A DNA stretch of 64,000 nucleotides from Trema orientale (Eukaryota; Streptophyta; Magnoliopsida; Rosales; Cannabaceae), in contig JXTC01000158.1 of NCBI GenBank assembly GCA_002914845.1, forward strand, positions 454,503 to 518,502, in the 5' to 3' direction. Both the position numbers and the translations under genes were made by a program. Numbering within the stretch: position 1 is the first letter of the stretch; every line of letters starts with the position of its first letter. Under the pieces are notes generated by a model. It did not search any database and had not been told where the DNA came from. It worked only from the letters and a program-made list of their open reading frames with translations. Shown one piece after another: positions 34,471 through 46,753 of this stretch.

Positions 34471-34930
34471 TGTTGTGCAGCAAAAGCACAACTATTCCAA
34501 ATGCTTATATTTAATATTAAGACAATATTAAATATAAACTACCAACTAGCTATTGAAATTAACGAAAGCAGAAAATGTGCAGAAAATACTAAATGCAAAA
34601 ATAAAGGAGGACACAAAATTTAGCGAGGTTCGGCAAATTACCTACGTCATCGGGGCATTGCTGACCACTTTACTAACTTCAAAAAGAGGAAATACAAAAT
34701 CTAGGCTATAATGCAAAAACCCATAAATAAATAGAAAAAATGAGTAAAAACAAAACTATAGAGGTCCCTAGGAATAAAGATCTTCACAATAGGGAACTAA
34801 ATTTAGGATGAATAAAACTAATTACAGAAGGCTTTATTTATAGCCAACTGTAGACCCAAAATATTCATACACAAGCGATGTAGGACAAGTACAAAATAAT
34901 TACAAAAGCTAACAAGCCAAAATTCTAAGA
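34471..34930 (-). repeat. Copia-1 LTR (5' LTR on minus strand)
   Basis: 460 bases, the partner of 29882-30325. A 16-base difference arises mostly from small indels (for example around 34645 and 34775). Its outer end on the plus strand is TTCTAAGA where the other LTR has TTCTAACA, so the terminal CA has mutated. The many differences between the two LTRs show the insertion is not recent. Confidence 0.9.
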
Positions 34931-34935
34931 GAAAA
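34931..34935. repeat. Target duplication GAAAA, right of copia-1
   Basis: Matches 29877-29881 exactly and places the element's outer limit at 34930. Confidence 0.75.
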
Positions 34936-35034
34936 GCCCATTGGATTTCACAGAGTTATTGTCAGTCATTTTTTCCTTTGTGCAGAGGAAGAAACCATCA
35001 ACAATGGCAAAATTAAAAAATGACAAATGTTATT

Positions 35035-35039
35035 CTGAT
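35035..35039. repeat. Target duplication CTGAT, left of copia-2
   Basis: CTGAT just before the LTR start at 35040, repeated at 40037-40041. Confidence 0.7.
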
Positions 35040-35281
35040 TGTTAAGTAAATAATGTAATTAGCTCTAACTGTATATTTCTTTACCTTACTGTGTAGTGGT
35101 CCCAAGTTGTATTTTGGTTTTTGCCTTTTCTTTTGACAAGTATAACTTTGTGAATATTTCCTTTAATGAGTATATAGTGAAAGGTACAGCTCCTGGCTCA
35201 ATTACGACTGAACCACCATTTTCATTCCAAATACCTTCGTTTGTCTTTCCTACGTTTCTACTCCTTGCAACTATGCTTTCT
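35040..35281 (+). repeat. Copia-2 5' LTR
   Basis: A 242-base LTR from TGTTAAGTAAATAATGTAAT to GCTTTCT. It is followed by TTGTATCAGTGCC (35282 on), close to the initiator Met-tRNA primer site TGGTATCAGAGCC. It is the direct repeat of 39794-40036. Confidence 0.9.
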
Positions 35282-35300
35282 TTGTATCAGTGCCAAAACC

Positions 35301-38300
35301 ATGACCATGCTTGAGAATAATCTATTGACTCCATCAAAATCTTCAACCATAAATAACCAAGCATAATTTCCAGAGGCATATCACCCAGTAAACACTACTA
35401 TCTCATCCCTTCAATCACCTGTTCCTACTTAATTTACATAACCTCCGACTCATACTCAACTTCAAGCTCAACCTCAGGAACCTACTCAGTTCGTCCTCCA
35501 GCAATTACCCTCACTAAATCAACCTTTCACAGTAAAGCTGGATGCTAATAATTATTTACTTTGGAAAACCTAACTCCTCGATGTCATCATCTCTAATGGG
35601 CTCGAAGATTTCATCGATTGAAACTACCTAAGACCTCCACAATTCATAGATCCACAACAAACGGCTGTTAATCCATAATATACCATGTGGCATAGACTTA
35701 ATCAATTGGTTATGGGTTAGATCTATGCCAATCTCACTGAAAGGGTCATGAGTCAGATTCTAGGTTACTCTACTGCATCAAAGATCTGGGTTACTCTGGA
35801 AAGAACCTTTGTAGCAACTTCTACAGAGCTCATCTCTCAGAAAATAAGAAACCAACTTCAAATCTAAAGAAAGGAAGTATGAGTGCTCATGCTTATATTT
35901 AGAAACTAAAATACCTGTGTGATAAACTTTTTGCTATTGGTGAACTCGTTTCCTTTAAAGATAAGATGATGTATTTGAATAATGGATTGGGATTTGAATA
36001 TAATGCCTTTACTTCATCTGTGGAATTTAGAACTGATCAATTGACATTTGAGGATATCCATAGTCTACTATTGAGTTATGATTTCAGACTTGACCAACAG
36101 AATGTAGATGATAACATTCATTTACCACAAGCCAATCTCTCCACATACCCTAAAAATAGAAAACCACGGAAATCCTACCCAAACACTTTCCAAAACCAGA
36201 CTGCCAAATAGCCTAACTATAATTTCAACAGCCAACCCAATCTTCTTAGAAAACCTCAATACCCTCAACCTCAGCCTAAATGGCAATCAAAACCAAATTT
36301 CTCTCATTCAGGCAACAAGCCACAATGCCAAATTTGTGGAAAAATAGGGCACACTGTATTTGTTTGCTATCATCATGCCAATCTAAACTACCAGCCTCAG
36401 GGGCACACTACTCAATCTAGACCACTATTTCATACTCAGCCACTACCACAACAGTCAAATCCAGTAGCTATGATGGCATCATCCCTTCTTGCTACACCTC
36501 ACACCATTGGAGACACAACTTGGTATACGGACTCAGGAGCAAGTCAACATTTGACCCCTGACTACAATTCTCTTGCAAATCCTACACCATTCCAAGGACC
36601 GGAGCAAGTCATGGTTGGCAATGGTAAGAAAATTTGTATCTCACATATTGGCCATGCCTCACTTCCTACACCTTCTAAGCCTATACACCTTAATCTTATT
36701 CTTCATACTCCTGAAATCTCAAAGAAACTCGTAAGTGTTACTCGATTATCCACTGATAATAATGCTTTTGTGGAATTTCATCCTACCTATTTTCTTGTGA
36801 AGGACCAAACTTCGAGGAGATTTCTCCTCCAGAGTCAGCTTGAGAATAGCTATATACAAACTCAGCCTTAACTCATCCACCTCTCACCTGCCAGAATCAG
36901 TTTCTTCCCAACCTCTAGCTTAAGTCTTTCTCACTCAAAAGTAAGATTCTACCCTTTGGCACTGCCACTTACGACACCTAGCTCTAAAAATTATTAGTCA
37001 TGTTTTTAAGTCTTCTAATGTTAACAATTCTAGTAATTGTCAATTTAAATTTTGCACTTCCTCTCAATATGCAAAGAGTCACAGACTCCCTTTTGTACTC
37101 TCAACTACTAAAGTAATGAAACTATTTTATTTGGTACATTCTGATTTATGGGGTCTTTCCCAATTGCTTCTATCACTGGTGCAAAATACTTTCTTCTTTT
37201 TATTGATGACTGCACACGTTTTAGTTGGCTATATCTCTTGGATTCTAAAGATTAAACATTCACTACTTTTCTGAAATTCAAAGCCTTAGTTGAAATACAA
37301 TTTGATGCTAAAATCAAAACAATGTAGACAGACTGGGGAAAGGAGTATCAGCCCATTTCTAAATTTTTAGCATCACATGGAGTTATTCTTCAAGTCTTAT
37401 GTCCATAAACCCTAGAGCGAAATGGGAGAGTAGAGAGAGGTATGTTGTTAAAACTGGATTATCTTTTCTAGTTCATTGCGAAGCACTGCTATCTTACTAG
37501 CCCTATGCATTTCATACTAGTACCTACCTCATTAATAGGCTTCCAACACCCGTCTTGTCCAATAAATTACCTTATGAAATGCTTTATTACAAGTTACCTC
37601 TTTACAACTTCCTAAGAGTCTTTGGGTGTGCTTGTTATCCTTTCCTTCATCCATAAAATAAACACAAACTCGAATTCTGTTATACTGAATGTATTTTCAT
37701 TGGTTATAGTTCTCAACATAAAGGCTATTTATGTCCTGACAATCAAACAAGGCGAATTTATATATCCCAACATGTTGTGTCAATGAACAAAAATTTCCCT
37801 TTGCATCAACTCTTTCTTCTTCCTCCCATTCCCTTCCTCCCTCTTTCACTACAAGTTTCTCTATCTCTCCTCATCACCTTCTATCATCTTTGCATATTTA
37901 TCCATCTTTTACTCCTTCCCCACCATCATCTCCTTACACTCAACTTGCCTGTTCTCCTACTCCTTCCGTCTCTCCCTCTGCTTCCTCTTCCCCTCCACCC
38001 TCTCTATCTATTCTCTTCCCCGGCCCTTCTCGCTCGCCATATCTTCTCTCACTATCTCTCCCTGAGGCTCCTTCCAATATGTGTCCTGCAAATATTCTAA
38101 CCCATGCTTTACCAGGTATTCTTGCTTGCAAGTCCCCTTGATGTAACTAATACACATCCCATGATTACAAGGTCCAAAGTGGGTATCCACAAGCCTAAGA
38201 TGTTTTTTGCCTGCTACTTCTCTAATATCTCAGGTCCCACTTGAACCTACTACTTACAAGCAAGCTGCTTTTCCTAAATGGTGTGCTGCAATGACATTTG

Positions 38301-39731
38301 AATATCAAGTTTAATGAAAAACAACACCTGGATCCTTGTATCTTTACCACCCACTCATAAGGTATTAGGGTGTAAATGGGTATACAAAATTAAACTCAAA
38401 CCCGATGGCTCTATTGAGAGACACAAACCAAGACTTGTGGCAAAAGGTTTCCATTAAATGGAAAGGATTGATTATTCTGAAACTTTTAGCCCGGTGGTCA
38501 AACTTACAACTATTCGACTTATTTTCACTTTGGCACTTTCTATGGGATAGTAACTAAAACAGCTTAATTTTCATAATGTGTTCTTAAATGGTGACCTTCT
38601 TGAGGAATTATATATGGAACAACCTCTAAAGTTTATTGATGCCAACTCTCCACACATATTCTGCAAGTTAAACAAAGCACTCTACGGACCCAAATAATCC
38701 CCCCGAGCATGGTTTACAAAATTAAGCTCATGGTTAGTTGCTTAGGGTTTCCTAGCATCCAAAGCAGATAGCTCCATGTTTCTATTTCACTCTGGTTCAC
38801 TTGTTCTGGTTCTATTGGTCTATGTTGATGATATTATAGTGACAGGTAATAATGCTCAAGTTTTTCAATCCTTAATCTCTTCTCTTAATCAATAGTTTAC
38901 TCTTAAAGATTTGGGAGCTTTTAGTTACTTCCTAGGGATAGAGATTCAACATACATCTACTAGCTTGCATCTTAGCTAAACCAAATACATCTGTGATCTT
39001 TTCACTCATGCTAAAATATTAGATAGCAAGACCTATACTACACCAATGGCTTCTGGACACAAACTTTCTCTCCATGACGGCTCACCTCTCTTTGACCCTA
39101 CCTCTTATCGCAGCATAATCACAGCATAATCAGTGCTCTCCAATATTGTACTCTGACTAGACCTGAATTAAGCTTCTTCGTCAATAAAGCTTGTCAGTTT
39201 CTTCATGCACCCACATCTAGTTAGTGGCAGACCGTTAAACACATTTTGAGGTACCTTAAAGCTGCCATTAATCATGGCTTATCCTTACAAGCTTCCTCAG
39301 ATTTGCAACTCATTTGCTATAATGATGCTGATTAGGCTAGTTGCCCTGATGATCGATGGAGCACAAGCAGTCACTGCACCTTTTTGGGCCCCAACTTAAT
39401 CTCTTGGTCCTCATCTAAATAAAAAATTGTTTCCTGCTCTAGCGCTGAATTTGAGTACTAGGGCTTAGCTAATACTGCTATAGAGATTACTTGGGTTGAA
39501 TCACTTCTAAAATAACTTCATATTACTCTTTGATCCCCTCCGCTACTCCTTTATGACAACATTAGTGCCACCTATTTAGCAGCCAAGCCCATCATGCATG
39601 CTCGTACTAAACATGTCGAGATAAACTATTATTTCATTTGTGAACGTGTCATGGCTCGCACACTTTTGGTTCATCACTTTCCTTCCAAAGAGCAGATTGC
39701 GGATGCAATGACTAATGCCTTGCCTACATAG
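35301..39731 (+). pseudogene. Copia-2 gag-pol, inactivated
   Basis: A plus-strand Ty1/copia polyprotein with numerous stops. Gag starts at ATG 35301 and includes DANNYLLW and ERVMSQILG; a CCHC knuckle CQICGKIGHTVFVCYH lies near 36325. The protease region has TDSGASQHLTPD (36470-36871), then come integrase pieces (37130-37440), a proline/serine-rich linker (37777-38100), reverse transcriptase with the intact box LVYVDDIIVTGNN near 38820, and RNase H pieces to the end at NALPT (39731). Though the RT box is intact, stops between every domain make it non-functional. Its gag is of a different type from copia-1, so the two are separate families that landed about 100 bases apart. Confidence 0.92.
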
Positions 39732-39793
39732 CGGTCCCTCAGCCTTCGTACCAAGCTCACTGTTCTACCTAGACCAATGCACTTAAAGGGGGA

Positions 39794-40036
39794 TGTCAAG
39801 TAAATGATGTAATTAGCTCTTACTGTATATTTCTTTACCTTACTGTATAGTGGTCCCAAGTTGTATTTTGGTCTCTGTCTTTCCTTTTGGCATGTACAAC
39901 TTCATAAATATTTCCTTTAATGAGTATATAGTGAAAGGTAGGTACAGCTCCTGGCTCATTGATGATTAAGCCATTTTCATTCCAAATACCATCGTTTGTC
40001 TTTTCTACTTTTCTACTCTTTGCAGCTGTGCTTTCT
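39794..40036 (+). repeat. Copia-2 3' LTR
   Basis: 243 bases, preceded by the polypurine tract AAAGGGGGA (39785-39793). It begins TGTCAAGTAAATGATG and ends GCTTTCT. The LTR pair differs at many sites, for example a 4-base insertion GTAG near 39940, so the insertion is old. Confidence 0.9.
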
Positions 40037-40041
40037 CTGAT
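40037..40041. repeat. Target duplication CTGAT, right of copia-2
   Basis: Matches 35035-35039. With this pair the element ends in CT, not the usual CA. Confidence 0.7.
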
Positions 40042-40206
40042 TAACAATAAAATAGACATCCATAATTTCTAGATCTCACTATAACTTCTATAATTTCCAG
40101 AATTCACTGGGAAGCTATATTAATTGAACAAATCTTCACTTAGCAGTTCACTTCTTGTAAAAATTAAAGGGTTTTTAACACTTCTGCTTACAAAAATTAA
40201 AAAAAA

Positions 40207-40773
40207 NNNNNNNNNNNNNNNNNNNNNNNNNNNNNNNNNNNNNNNNNNNNNNNNNNNNNNNNNNNNNNNNNNNNNNNNNNNNNNNNNNNNNNNNNNNNNN
40301 NNNNNNNNNNNNNNNNNNNNNNNNNNNNNNNNNNNNNNNNNNNNNNNNNNNNNNNNNNNNNNNNNNNNNNNNNNNNNNNNNNNNNNNNNNNNNNNNNNNN
40401 NNNNNNNNNNNNNNNNNNNNNNNNNNNNNNNNNNNNNNNNNNNNNNNNNNNNNNNNNNNNNNNNNNNNNNNNNNNNNNNNNNNNNNNNNNNNNNNNNNNN
40501 NNNNNNNNNNNNNNNNNNNNNNNNNNNNNNNNNNNNNNNNNNNNNNNNNNNNNNNNNNNNNNNNNNNNNNNNNNNNNNNNNNNNNNNNNNNNNNNNNNNN
40601 NNNNNNNNNNNNNNNNNNNNNNNNNNNNNNNNNNNNNNNNNNNNNNNNNNNNNNNNNNNNNNNNNNNNNNNNNNNNNNNNNNNNNNNNNNNNNNNNNNNN
40701 NNNNNNNNNNNNNNNNNNNNNNNNNNNNNNNNNNNNNNNNNNNNNNNNNNNNNNNNNNNNNNNNNNNNNNNNN
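40207..40773. other. Assembly gap (567 N)
   Basis: Unresolved bases. The sequence resuming at 40774 (GGGGCCAAGCCACACGGCCC) is GC-rich and resembles the subterminal part of hAT elements. The missing piece may therefore hold the left terminus of the hAT element transcribed leftwards from 43.8 kb. Confidence 0.95.
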
Positions 40774-41130
40774 GGGGCCAAGCCACACGGCCCGTCCTTT
40801 GTCCTTTTTTTTTTGGTACTATTTGATTTTTTTTAACAACTTTTTTTAAACATGTTAAGTTTAAACTTTCTAATTGAATTTTCATTTAAAAAAATTGCTA
40901 ACATAAACTACATATGTTTTCTATTGTTAAAAAATTAATAATAATTAAATAAGATATTAAGAAAAATAATGAAACAAATAAATTTGAAATATTGAAATTT
41001 TATTTAATTGATGATTATTTATTACAATTCAAATTATTACTTGAAAAAACTAGTATATCATTACTTATGAGTTTATGACTCATCATTATCATTTATGTAC
41101 AAGTTATTGAAATTTTTGGCCAATTCTTCA

Positions 41131-43167
41131 TTACAAAATACGAATAGTGTCTTGATTTCGCTTTGCCGCTTTTTCCCAGTCTTTAATACATGCTAACACC
41201 TCAACCATTTCAGGAGCCAACGAAATCCTCCGCTCATCTACTATCATCTTAGTCGTGCTAAAAGCAGACTCTGAAGAAATCGTGGACACCGGAATTGTTA
41301 AAACGTCACGGGCTAATTATGAAAGCACCGAGAATCTTGATTGACGCTTATGCCACCAGTCCAAAACTTTGAAGTTCTCATCATTAGGGTCGATGTCAGA
41401 GTCTAGCTCAATATATTGAGTAAGATCAGGGGATTACTATGGATTTATTAGTGGTAGTGATTGACTTGAACTTGATGATGTTGATGATGAACCACGACCA
41501 CGCCGTTGAGGATGAGAACCAATCATGCTCCAAAAAGACTTATTTTTTTATTGTTCTTTAGTTTCTTGCGGAGGAGTGTGTTGTTGTTGATTACTGCCAA
41601 ACTCAGCCTCATATATACTATACACTTCAAAAAATTTGTCACAGGCATTTGTATATTCAGAAGTATAATCTATCTCAAAACACATAGAAATGTAGCTAAT
41701 TAAATTAGAACGACCATTTAATTTACTCCTAGGATCTAAAATAAAAGTAAATGAATATAATAAAGGAATTGGAAACCAGTATTTCAAAAATACTTCTTGC
41801 ATACGTGTTATAATTGGTTCAAATATAGGGTCACATCTTGCCTTATAAAACATTTCAGCAATAAAAAAGATATGACGTAAAATAATTTGAGAAGTAGACA
41901 GTAGCTTCATAAAAAAGGTCTAAAAATTGTACAAATTTTTCACAAATAAACCAATCTTCATCTTTTAATACTAATGAACCTTTTTTTGAATTGTAAAACA
42001 TAGTAATTGGAATTTTATATAGTAATACATTTTTCAACATTAAATAAGTGGAATTCCACCTTACGGGCATGTCAACTTGGAATTTTCTTAGTTTTAATCT
42101 TTGAGCTATGTAATATCTTTTAAATTCAGCAATGCGTGGATTAGAAGCATGAATATAAGCAATAGCAGATTGAATATTTTTAATATAATATCCATACCTG
42201 ATTTGACGATAAAGTTGATGATATGACATGCACAACGTTAATGCAGTAAGAATCCTCCAGTGTATGAACTTACCAAATTGCTAAGTAATTTTATGGCCTT
42301 TGTGTTTGCGGTAGCATTATCTAAAGTGATAGAGATAATGCGATTCGCTATGCCATATTCTTCAACAATATTTAAAATTCTATCTCTAATAATTTCAGCA
42401 GTATGTTTATTATCAACGACTCAAAAATCAATTATTCTTTGCATTATCCATCTTGAATCTAAATAATGTGCAACTATACTTAAATAATCTTGTCTAGAAT
42501 TAGCACCCCAAATATCAGATATCAATGCAATACAAAAGTTTAATGAAGTTAATTCAGATATTAAATCTTTACGCATATTTTCATAAACTTTAATCAAATC
42601 ACTCTTAATGGTATTTCTAGAAACTCTTTTAAAAATTAGATAATAAGATCTTCTAATATGATCTTCATAGCTATTACAATCACCAAAACCTAATGGTAAA
42701 TCTTTTATAACAATTAAACGTGCTAGAGACTCCCTAGCTACTAAAGGATCATAGTTCCAAGAACTTACTGAACCATCCTTGTTGAGTTGATATGTTGATT
42801 GAGTGGGCTCATTGTCATTTTTGTGTTTTTTGACACATGCATCACTATGTCTTTTCAAATGAGCGGTCTCGTTGGATGGTTTAGCAGTTAATAATTTCTT
42901 ATAGTGTTTACATCTTGCCATTTTTGTCTTCTTATCATCGGCCTCATCTTTGAATTCCGGATCAAAATGGTCCCATACATTGGAAGTTGTCCTTGCACGT
43001 TTGGAGGTCGTACTTGCACTCGACGAACAACTATCTTGAAATTATGAACAACTTCCACTAGCATTTGGATTAGTTTGCATTTCGGGGACTTGGTCACCCT
43101 CTTCAGCTATGCAAATTTGGTCATCATCCATTTCCAAATCAATAGGGATATTTTTTGACATATCCAT
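41131..43167 (-). pseudogene. Decayed hAT transposase (BED finger, RICESLEEPER-like)
   Basis: Minus-strand transposase gene in pieces. It starts at ATG 43167 (MDMSKNIPIDLEMDDD), meets a stop near 43040, then shows a BED-type zinc finger (VWDHFDPEFKDEA..ARCKHYKKLL..HLKRHSDAC) in which one of the paired cysteines is Tyr. The RNase H-like core follows with SDIWGANSRQDYLS and ITLDNATANT (42330-42550), a CACHI motif near 42225, PVRWNSTYLML (42050), and a C-terminal hAT dimerisation domain (VLDWWHKRQSRF, LTIPVSTISSESAFSTTKMI, RRISLAPEMVEVL) ending at the stop 41131. At least three stops and several frame changes kill it. It could once have mobilised hAT MITEs such as 58848-59445. Confidence 0.9.
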
Positions 43168-43170
43168 ATC

Positions 43171-43749
43171 CTATATTAAAAATATGGATGTTAAAATTAT
43201 ACACAACTATAAATAAATCGAAATTACAAATATGGATATTCTACCAACTTAATTGTAAATAATTACAAATTACAAATAAATTGAATTTAAAAATATAATA
43301 TTCTAATAAACTTCTACTAACTTAATTGTAAACTACTACAAATTAATTGAAATTAAAAATTTAATATTGTAATAAACTTTCTAGTTTCTACTAACTTTAT
43401 TGTAAACAACTATAAATTATAAATTAATTGAAATCATATTTAATAAATTTTCTACTACTAACTTAATTGTAAACTACTAAAAATTAAAAATTAATTGAAA
43501 TTTAAAATAAAATATTCTAATAAATTTTCTATAAATTACAAACTAATTAATGAACTACTATCTTAATTGTAAAAAATTACAATTGAATTGAAATTAAAAA
43601 CAAAGTCTTGTAGAACTACTAAGTTACTAACTACTTAACTAGTAACTACAAACTACTAATTATTATGCTAGTAATAATAGTAAACAATTAAATATACTAT
43701 AAATTAAATAAATTAAAAAGACAAGTGTGATAAATAAATTAAATCGTAC
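43171..43749 (-). other. Predicted 5' leader intron of the hAT gene
   Basis: On the minus strand AATTGAAG|GTACGA at 43750 offers a donor and TTTAATATAG|GATATGG at 43171 an acceptor, just before the transposase ATG. The presumed intron (579 bases) is almost pure AT and contains a degenerate tandem repeat (43230-43620), with units of roughly 65-90 bases marked by CTACTAACTTAATTGTAAAC and AATTGAAATTxAAAA. Splicing is inferred only from the site consensus. Confidence 0.4.
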
Positions 43750-44511
43750 CTTCAATTAAGCTTTATGAGTTGTGGAGAGTTTGGACTTTGGAGATTATAA
43801 AATATAATTACTAATAATTAGTAAATAGTAATTAGATAAGAGAGAAAAAGATAAAATTGAGAATATAATTAGAGATTTAGAGAGAAAGAATGAGAGAATA
43901 AGAGAGTATTTGAAGAGGAAAAGAATCTCTTATATTATTCGGAAAACAATAAAATAAACTATTACACCTAATAACGAAATCAAATAGATAAAATAAGAAC
44001 AATAACTAATGTAAAATTTAAAATGTAATAATTAATAAATAGAAAAAATGAGTAGGAACTATATATTCCGGAGATTTTATGGCAAATAATATAATTTTTC
44101 TTCAAATCAAAGTCATTCAAATGTTTTTTTTCCTTTGTTTTCTAAGAATATTTTCCTCTCCTCTCATTTATATATTTTTTCTTTCAAGTAAACCTACAGA
44201 AAAAATTTTGAGCACTGAAGTAATAGTAGTCTTGAGAAAGAGAAGTGTTTTTGGTTGACTCTTGAAAAAGACAAGATTATACGCCAACAGGCATTTTAAT
44301 TTCTAAATAAAAACAAACTGAATTAATAGCGTGTAAAGTAGAATTGCCTAAAAATTAATGTGGTCTTAATTCCTAAAAATAAGGCAACAAATAACTTTTG
44401 CTTTTAATAGATACTTTGAGATAATAAATGATATCCGATAATGCAAGAAAGGAAAAAAAAAAAAGTAAATATGTAATGAAAGAATATCTTTTATTTAAAT
44501 TTTGAAATACG
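43750..44511. other. Region upstream of the hAT gene
   Basis: AT-rich. The minus-strand leader of the hAT gene probably lies at 43750-43930. The right hAT terminus and its 8-bp duplication were not found. Confidence 0.35.
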
Positions 44512-44512
44512 A

Positions 44513-44521
44513 TAATGGATA
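44513..44521. repeat. 9-bp target duplication, left
   Basis: TAATGGATA, matched by GGATGGATA at 44694-44702 (7 of 9, the last seven identical). Confidence 0.5.
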
Positions 44522-44693
44522 GGGGATGGCTACGGTAAGGGCGTCTCTACGTAGGGTCATGCCTTAATTATCGTTGGATGGGAATCTATGGAGAATAATG
44601 GGAATCTGTAGAGAATCTATTTATATACAGATTCCTATCCAACGGTGAATAGTCAGAGCCCTACGTAGGGGCGCCCCTACTGTAGACGCGCCC
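44522..44693. mobile_element. Mutator-like MITE, copy 2
   Basis: 172 bases, same family as 28629-28803. The left end is GGGGATGGCTACGGTAAGGG with CGTCTCTACGTAGGG; the right end inverted reads GGGCGCGTCTACAGTAGGGG with CGCCCCTACGTAGGG. The inner inverted words GTTGGATGGGAATCT and CAGATTCCTATCCAAC are shared. Confidence 0.8.
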
Positions 44694-44877
44694 GGATGGA
44701 TAATATAGGATATTTTGAGACTTTCTAATTGTTAGGGCCTTAAGCAATTGCTTAATTTGCTTAAAGGAATAGTGATCACTATTTATGTATAACTAGTTAA
44801 TATGTGAACACATGAAAAGGAATCATAAACTTTCTCATTTATTATTTCTTATTTCGATCCATGCATTTTTCCTTGGG

Positions 44878-45230
44878 AAAATTACACAATATACGGTGTT
44901 TCTGAAAAAAAAATTTGAAAAATACGGTATTTTTGTATTTTTTAAAGTGCGGTATGGTTTTTATTAGAAAAATACTATTTTTAAAAAATATTTAAAAAAA
45001 TACTACTTTTAAAAATAGTAACTAGTTTCTGATAACCAGTTTTTGTAAACTAGTATCTTGTAACCAAATATATTTATTATTAGTATATAACTGATAACCA
45101 GTAACCAATTTTTTGAAACCGGTAACCAGTAATTATTTTAAAAATAATATTTTTCTAAATATCTTTTAAAAGTGATATTTTCCTAAAAAAACTGTACGAA
45201 AATTAGAAAAAAATTTGACTTTCGTATATT
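44878..45230. repeat. Palindromic repeat with GTAAC-rich core, copy C
   Basis: Left arm TTTTTATTAGAAAAATACTA and right arm TTTTCCTAAAAAAACTGTAC (inverse) enclose a core at 45018-45133 with AGTAACTAG, GATAACCAG, GTAACCAA, CGGTAACCAGTAA. Third member of the family at 4545 and 11925. Confidence 0.55.
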
Positions 45231-46753
45231 TATAATTTTTTTGTTTTTTTGTTTTTGTAGGTATAAGTGTTAGAAACCCTTTTTCCTTTCATTCTCTTTC
45301 CACTCATTCCCTTTGCTAATTAGAAACCATGGCCCGTATCTCTTTTTAGTGAATCATTTACAATAATTTGACATTAAATCTCCTATGTTGTTCCAAGATC
45401 TTAAAAAAAGAAAAAAAAAATCTATTTCCTTTTTTTCTCACAAAAGAGATTATTCCATTAACCTTGTTTTTATTTTTATTCTAAACTCACTTATTGTGTG
45501 GCATAAACTGATTGGATGGACAGACAAGTGGATATGCACTTGCAACAGACCTAAGTAGCTAACAATGACCAATTTTCCTATAACAATTACATCTAACTTC
45601 ATTTTGATCGGTTGCCATTTCTATTGAGAAATCTTTAGTTTGAATTTTCCATCGTGATCACTTAAGCCCATTCACTTATGAGTTTTTCACTTTTTATAAA
45701 TAATATATATATATATATATATATGTGCATATGCAAAAAAACAGAACAGGCCTACGAAAAATTAAATATTATAAAGCTAACACTTAAAACACAAGAAAGC
45801 GGGGGACAATGCGTAATTTGCAATAAGTTTACGTCCAATTTGCTAAAGTCTCCATTAAAGGAAGAATTTTTTTTTAAGAGAATTACAAATCCATGTTGTA
45901 GATAAATCCAATGTCAGAGTTGTTTTTCCTCCAAAGTCCATGGCCAGTTGAATATCCTTATAAATTCACCCATGGATTTTGATGGAGGTGTGGAGAGATT
46001 GAGAATGTTTTGCTTCTCGTCTCAAATATGTAACGTGCTGCGTTCAACTTCTAAGAAAGAAAAGGAAAAGGGGGAAAAAAAATCCCTCAATCCGGTCAAA
46101 ATTGAGGGCTAATCCTGGTCAAAATTGAGGGCTAATCCTGTTGTAATAACTTCCAAACTAATAGTTTTCTTTTTTCTTTTTTAAAGCATAATATGCTACT
46201 AGTTGCCAGTAGGAACCTTCTTTTTGGAAAAGAAAAAAATCAAATAATTGAACCAATTCGTTCCTCGTTATTTATGGATTTTCTTTAACTGAACTTCCGA
46301 TTAAAATCATAGGTGTTATGAAGTTTAACTGTTTTATTTTGGAAATAAATTTATGAGACGTAAATTATGAACTGGTTTAGTTTCCATATGAGTATGCTCA
46401 TTTAAACACAAAATATAACGAGTTATAATCTAAATAGGAGATATTTAAATCATTAATGGAATGAAATAAGTTATAATTTTTATTGAGAGGGACTTGAATT
46501 ATTGGTATAAAACATTAGGTTATTGTTAAAAAAAAAAAAAAAAAAAAACTTTTTATATAGTGTACATATATATACCTTGTAGCCTAGAACTCAAGTTTAA
46601 ACGGGTAGCCCCTATAATCCAATTATTATATTGCACATACAAACCTAGAAAGAGCAACCAACATGTGTTATGTATCACAAAAACGAGATCAAATGACGAA
46701 AATAACAATGTTAAAAAAATTGCTCAAAAAAAAAACAATGTTAAAAAAATTTC
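45231..46753. other. RLK3 3' flank and intergenic
   Basis: No gene. Holds a (TA)n tract (45705-45724), a local duplication GGTCAAAATTGAGGGCTAATCCTG (two copies in tandem, about 46097-46141), A-runs (46529-46548) and short frames without motifs. Confidence 0.4.

Noticed and set aside
37777..38141. Leucine/proline/serine-rich frames of 83-107 residues
   Set aside because: These are the low-complexity linker between integrase and reverse transcriptase of copia-2 read in different phases, not separate genes.
40120..40885. Long open frames across the gap
   Set aside because: They consist of unknown residues translated from N and carry no information.
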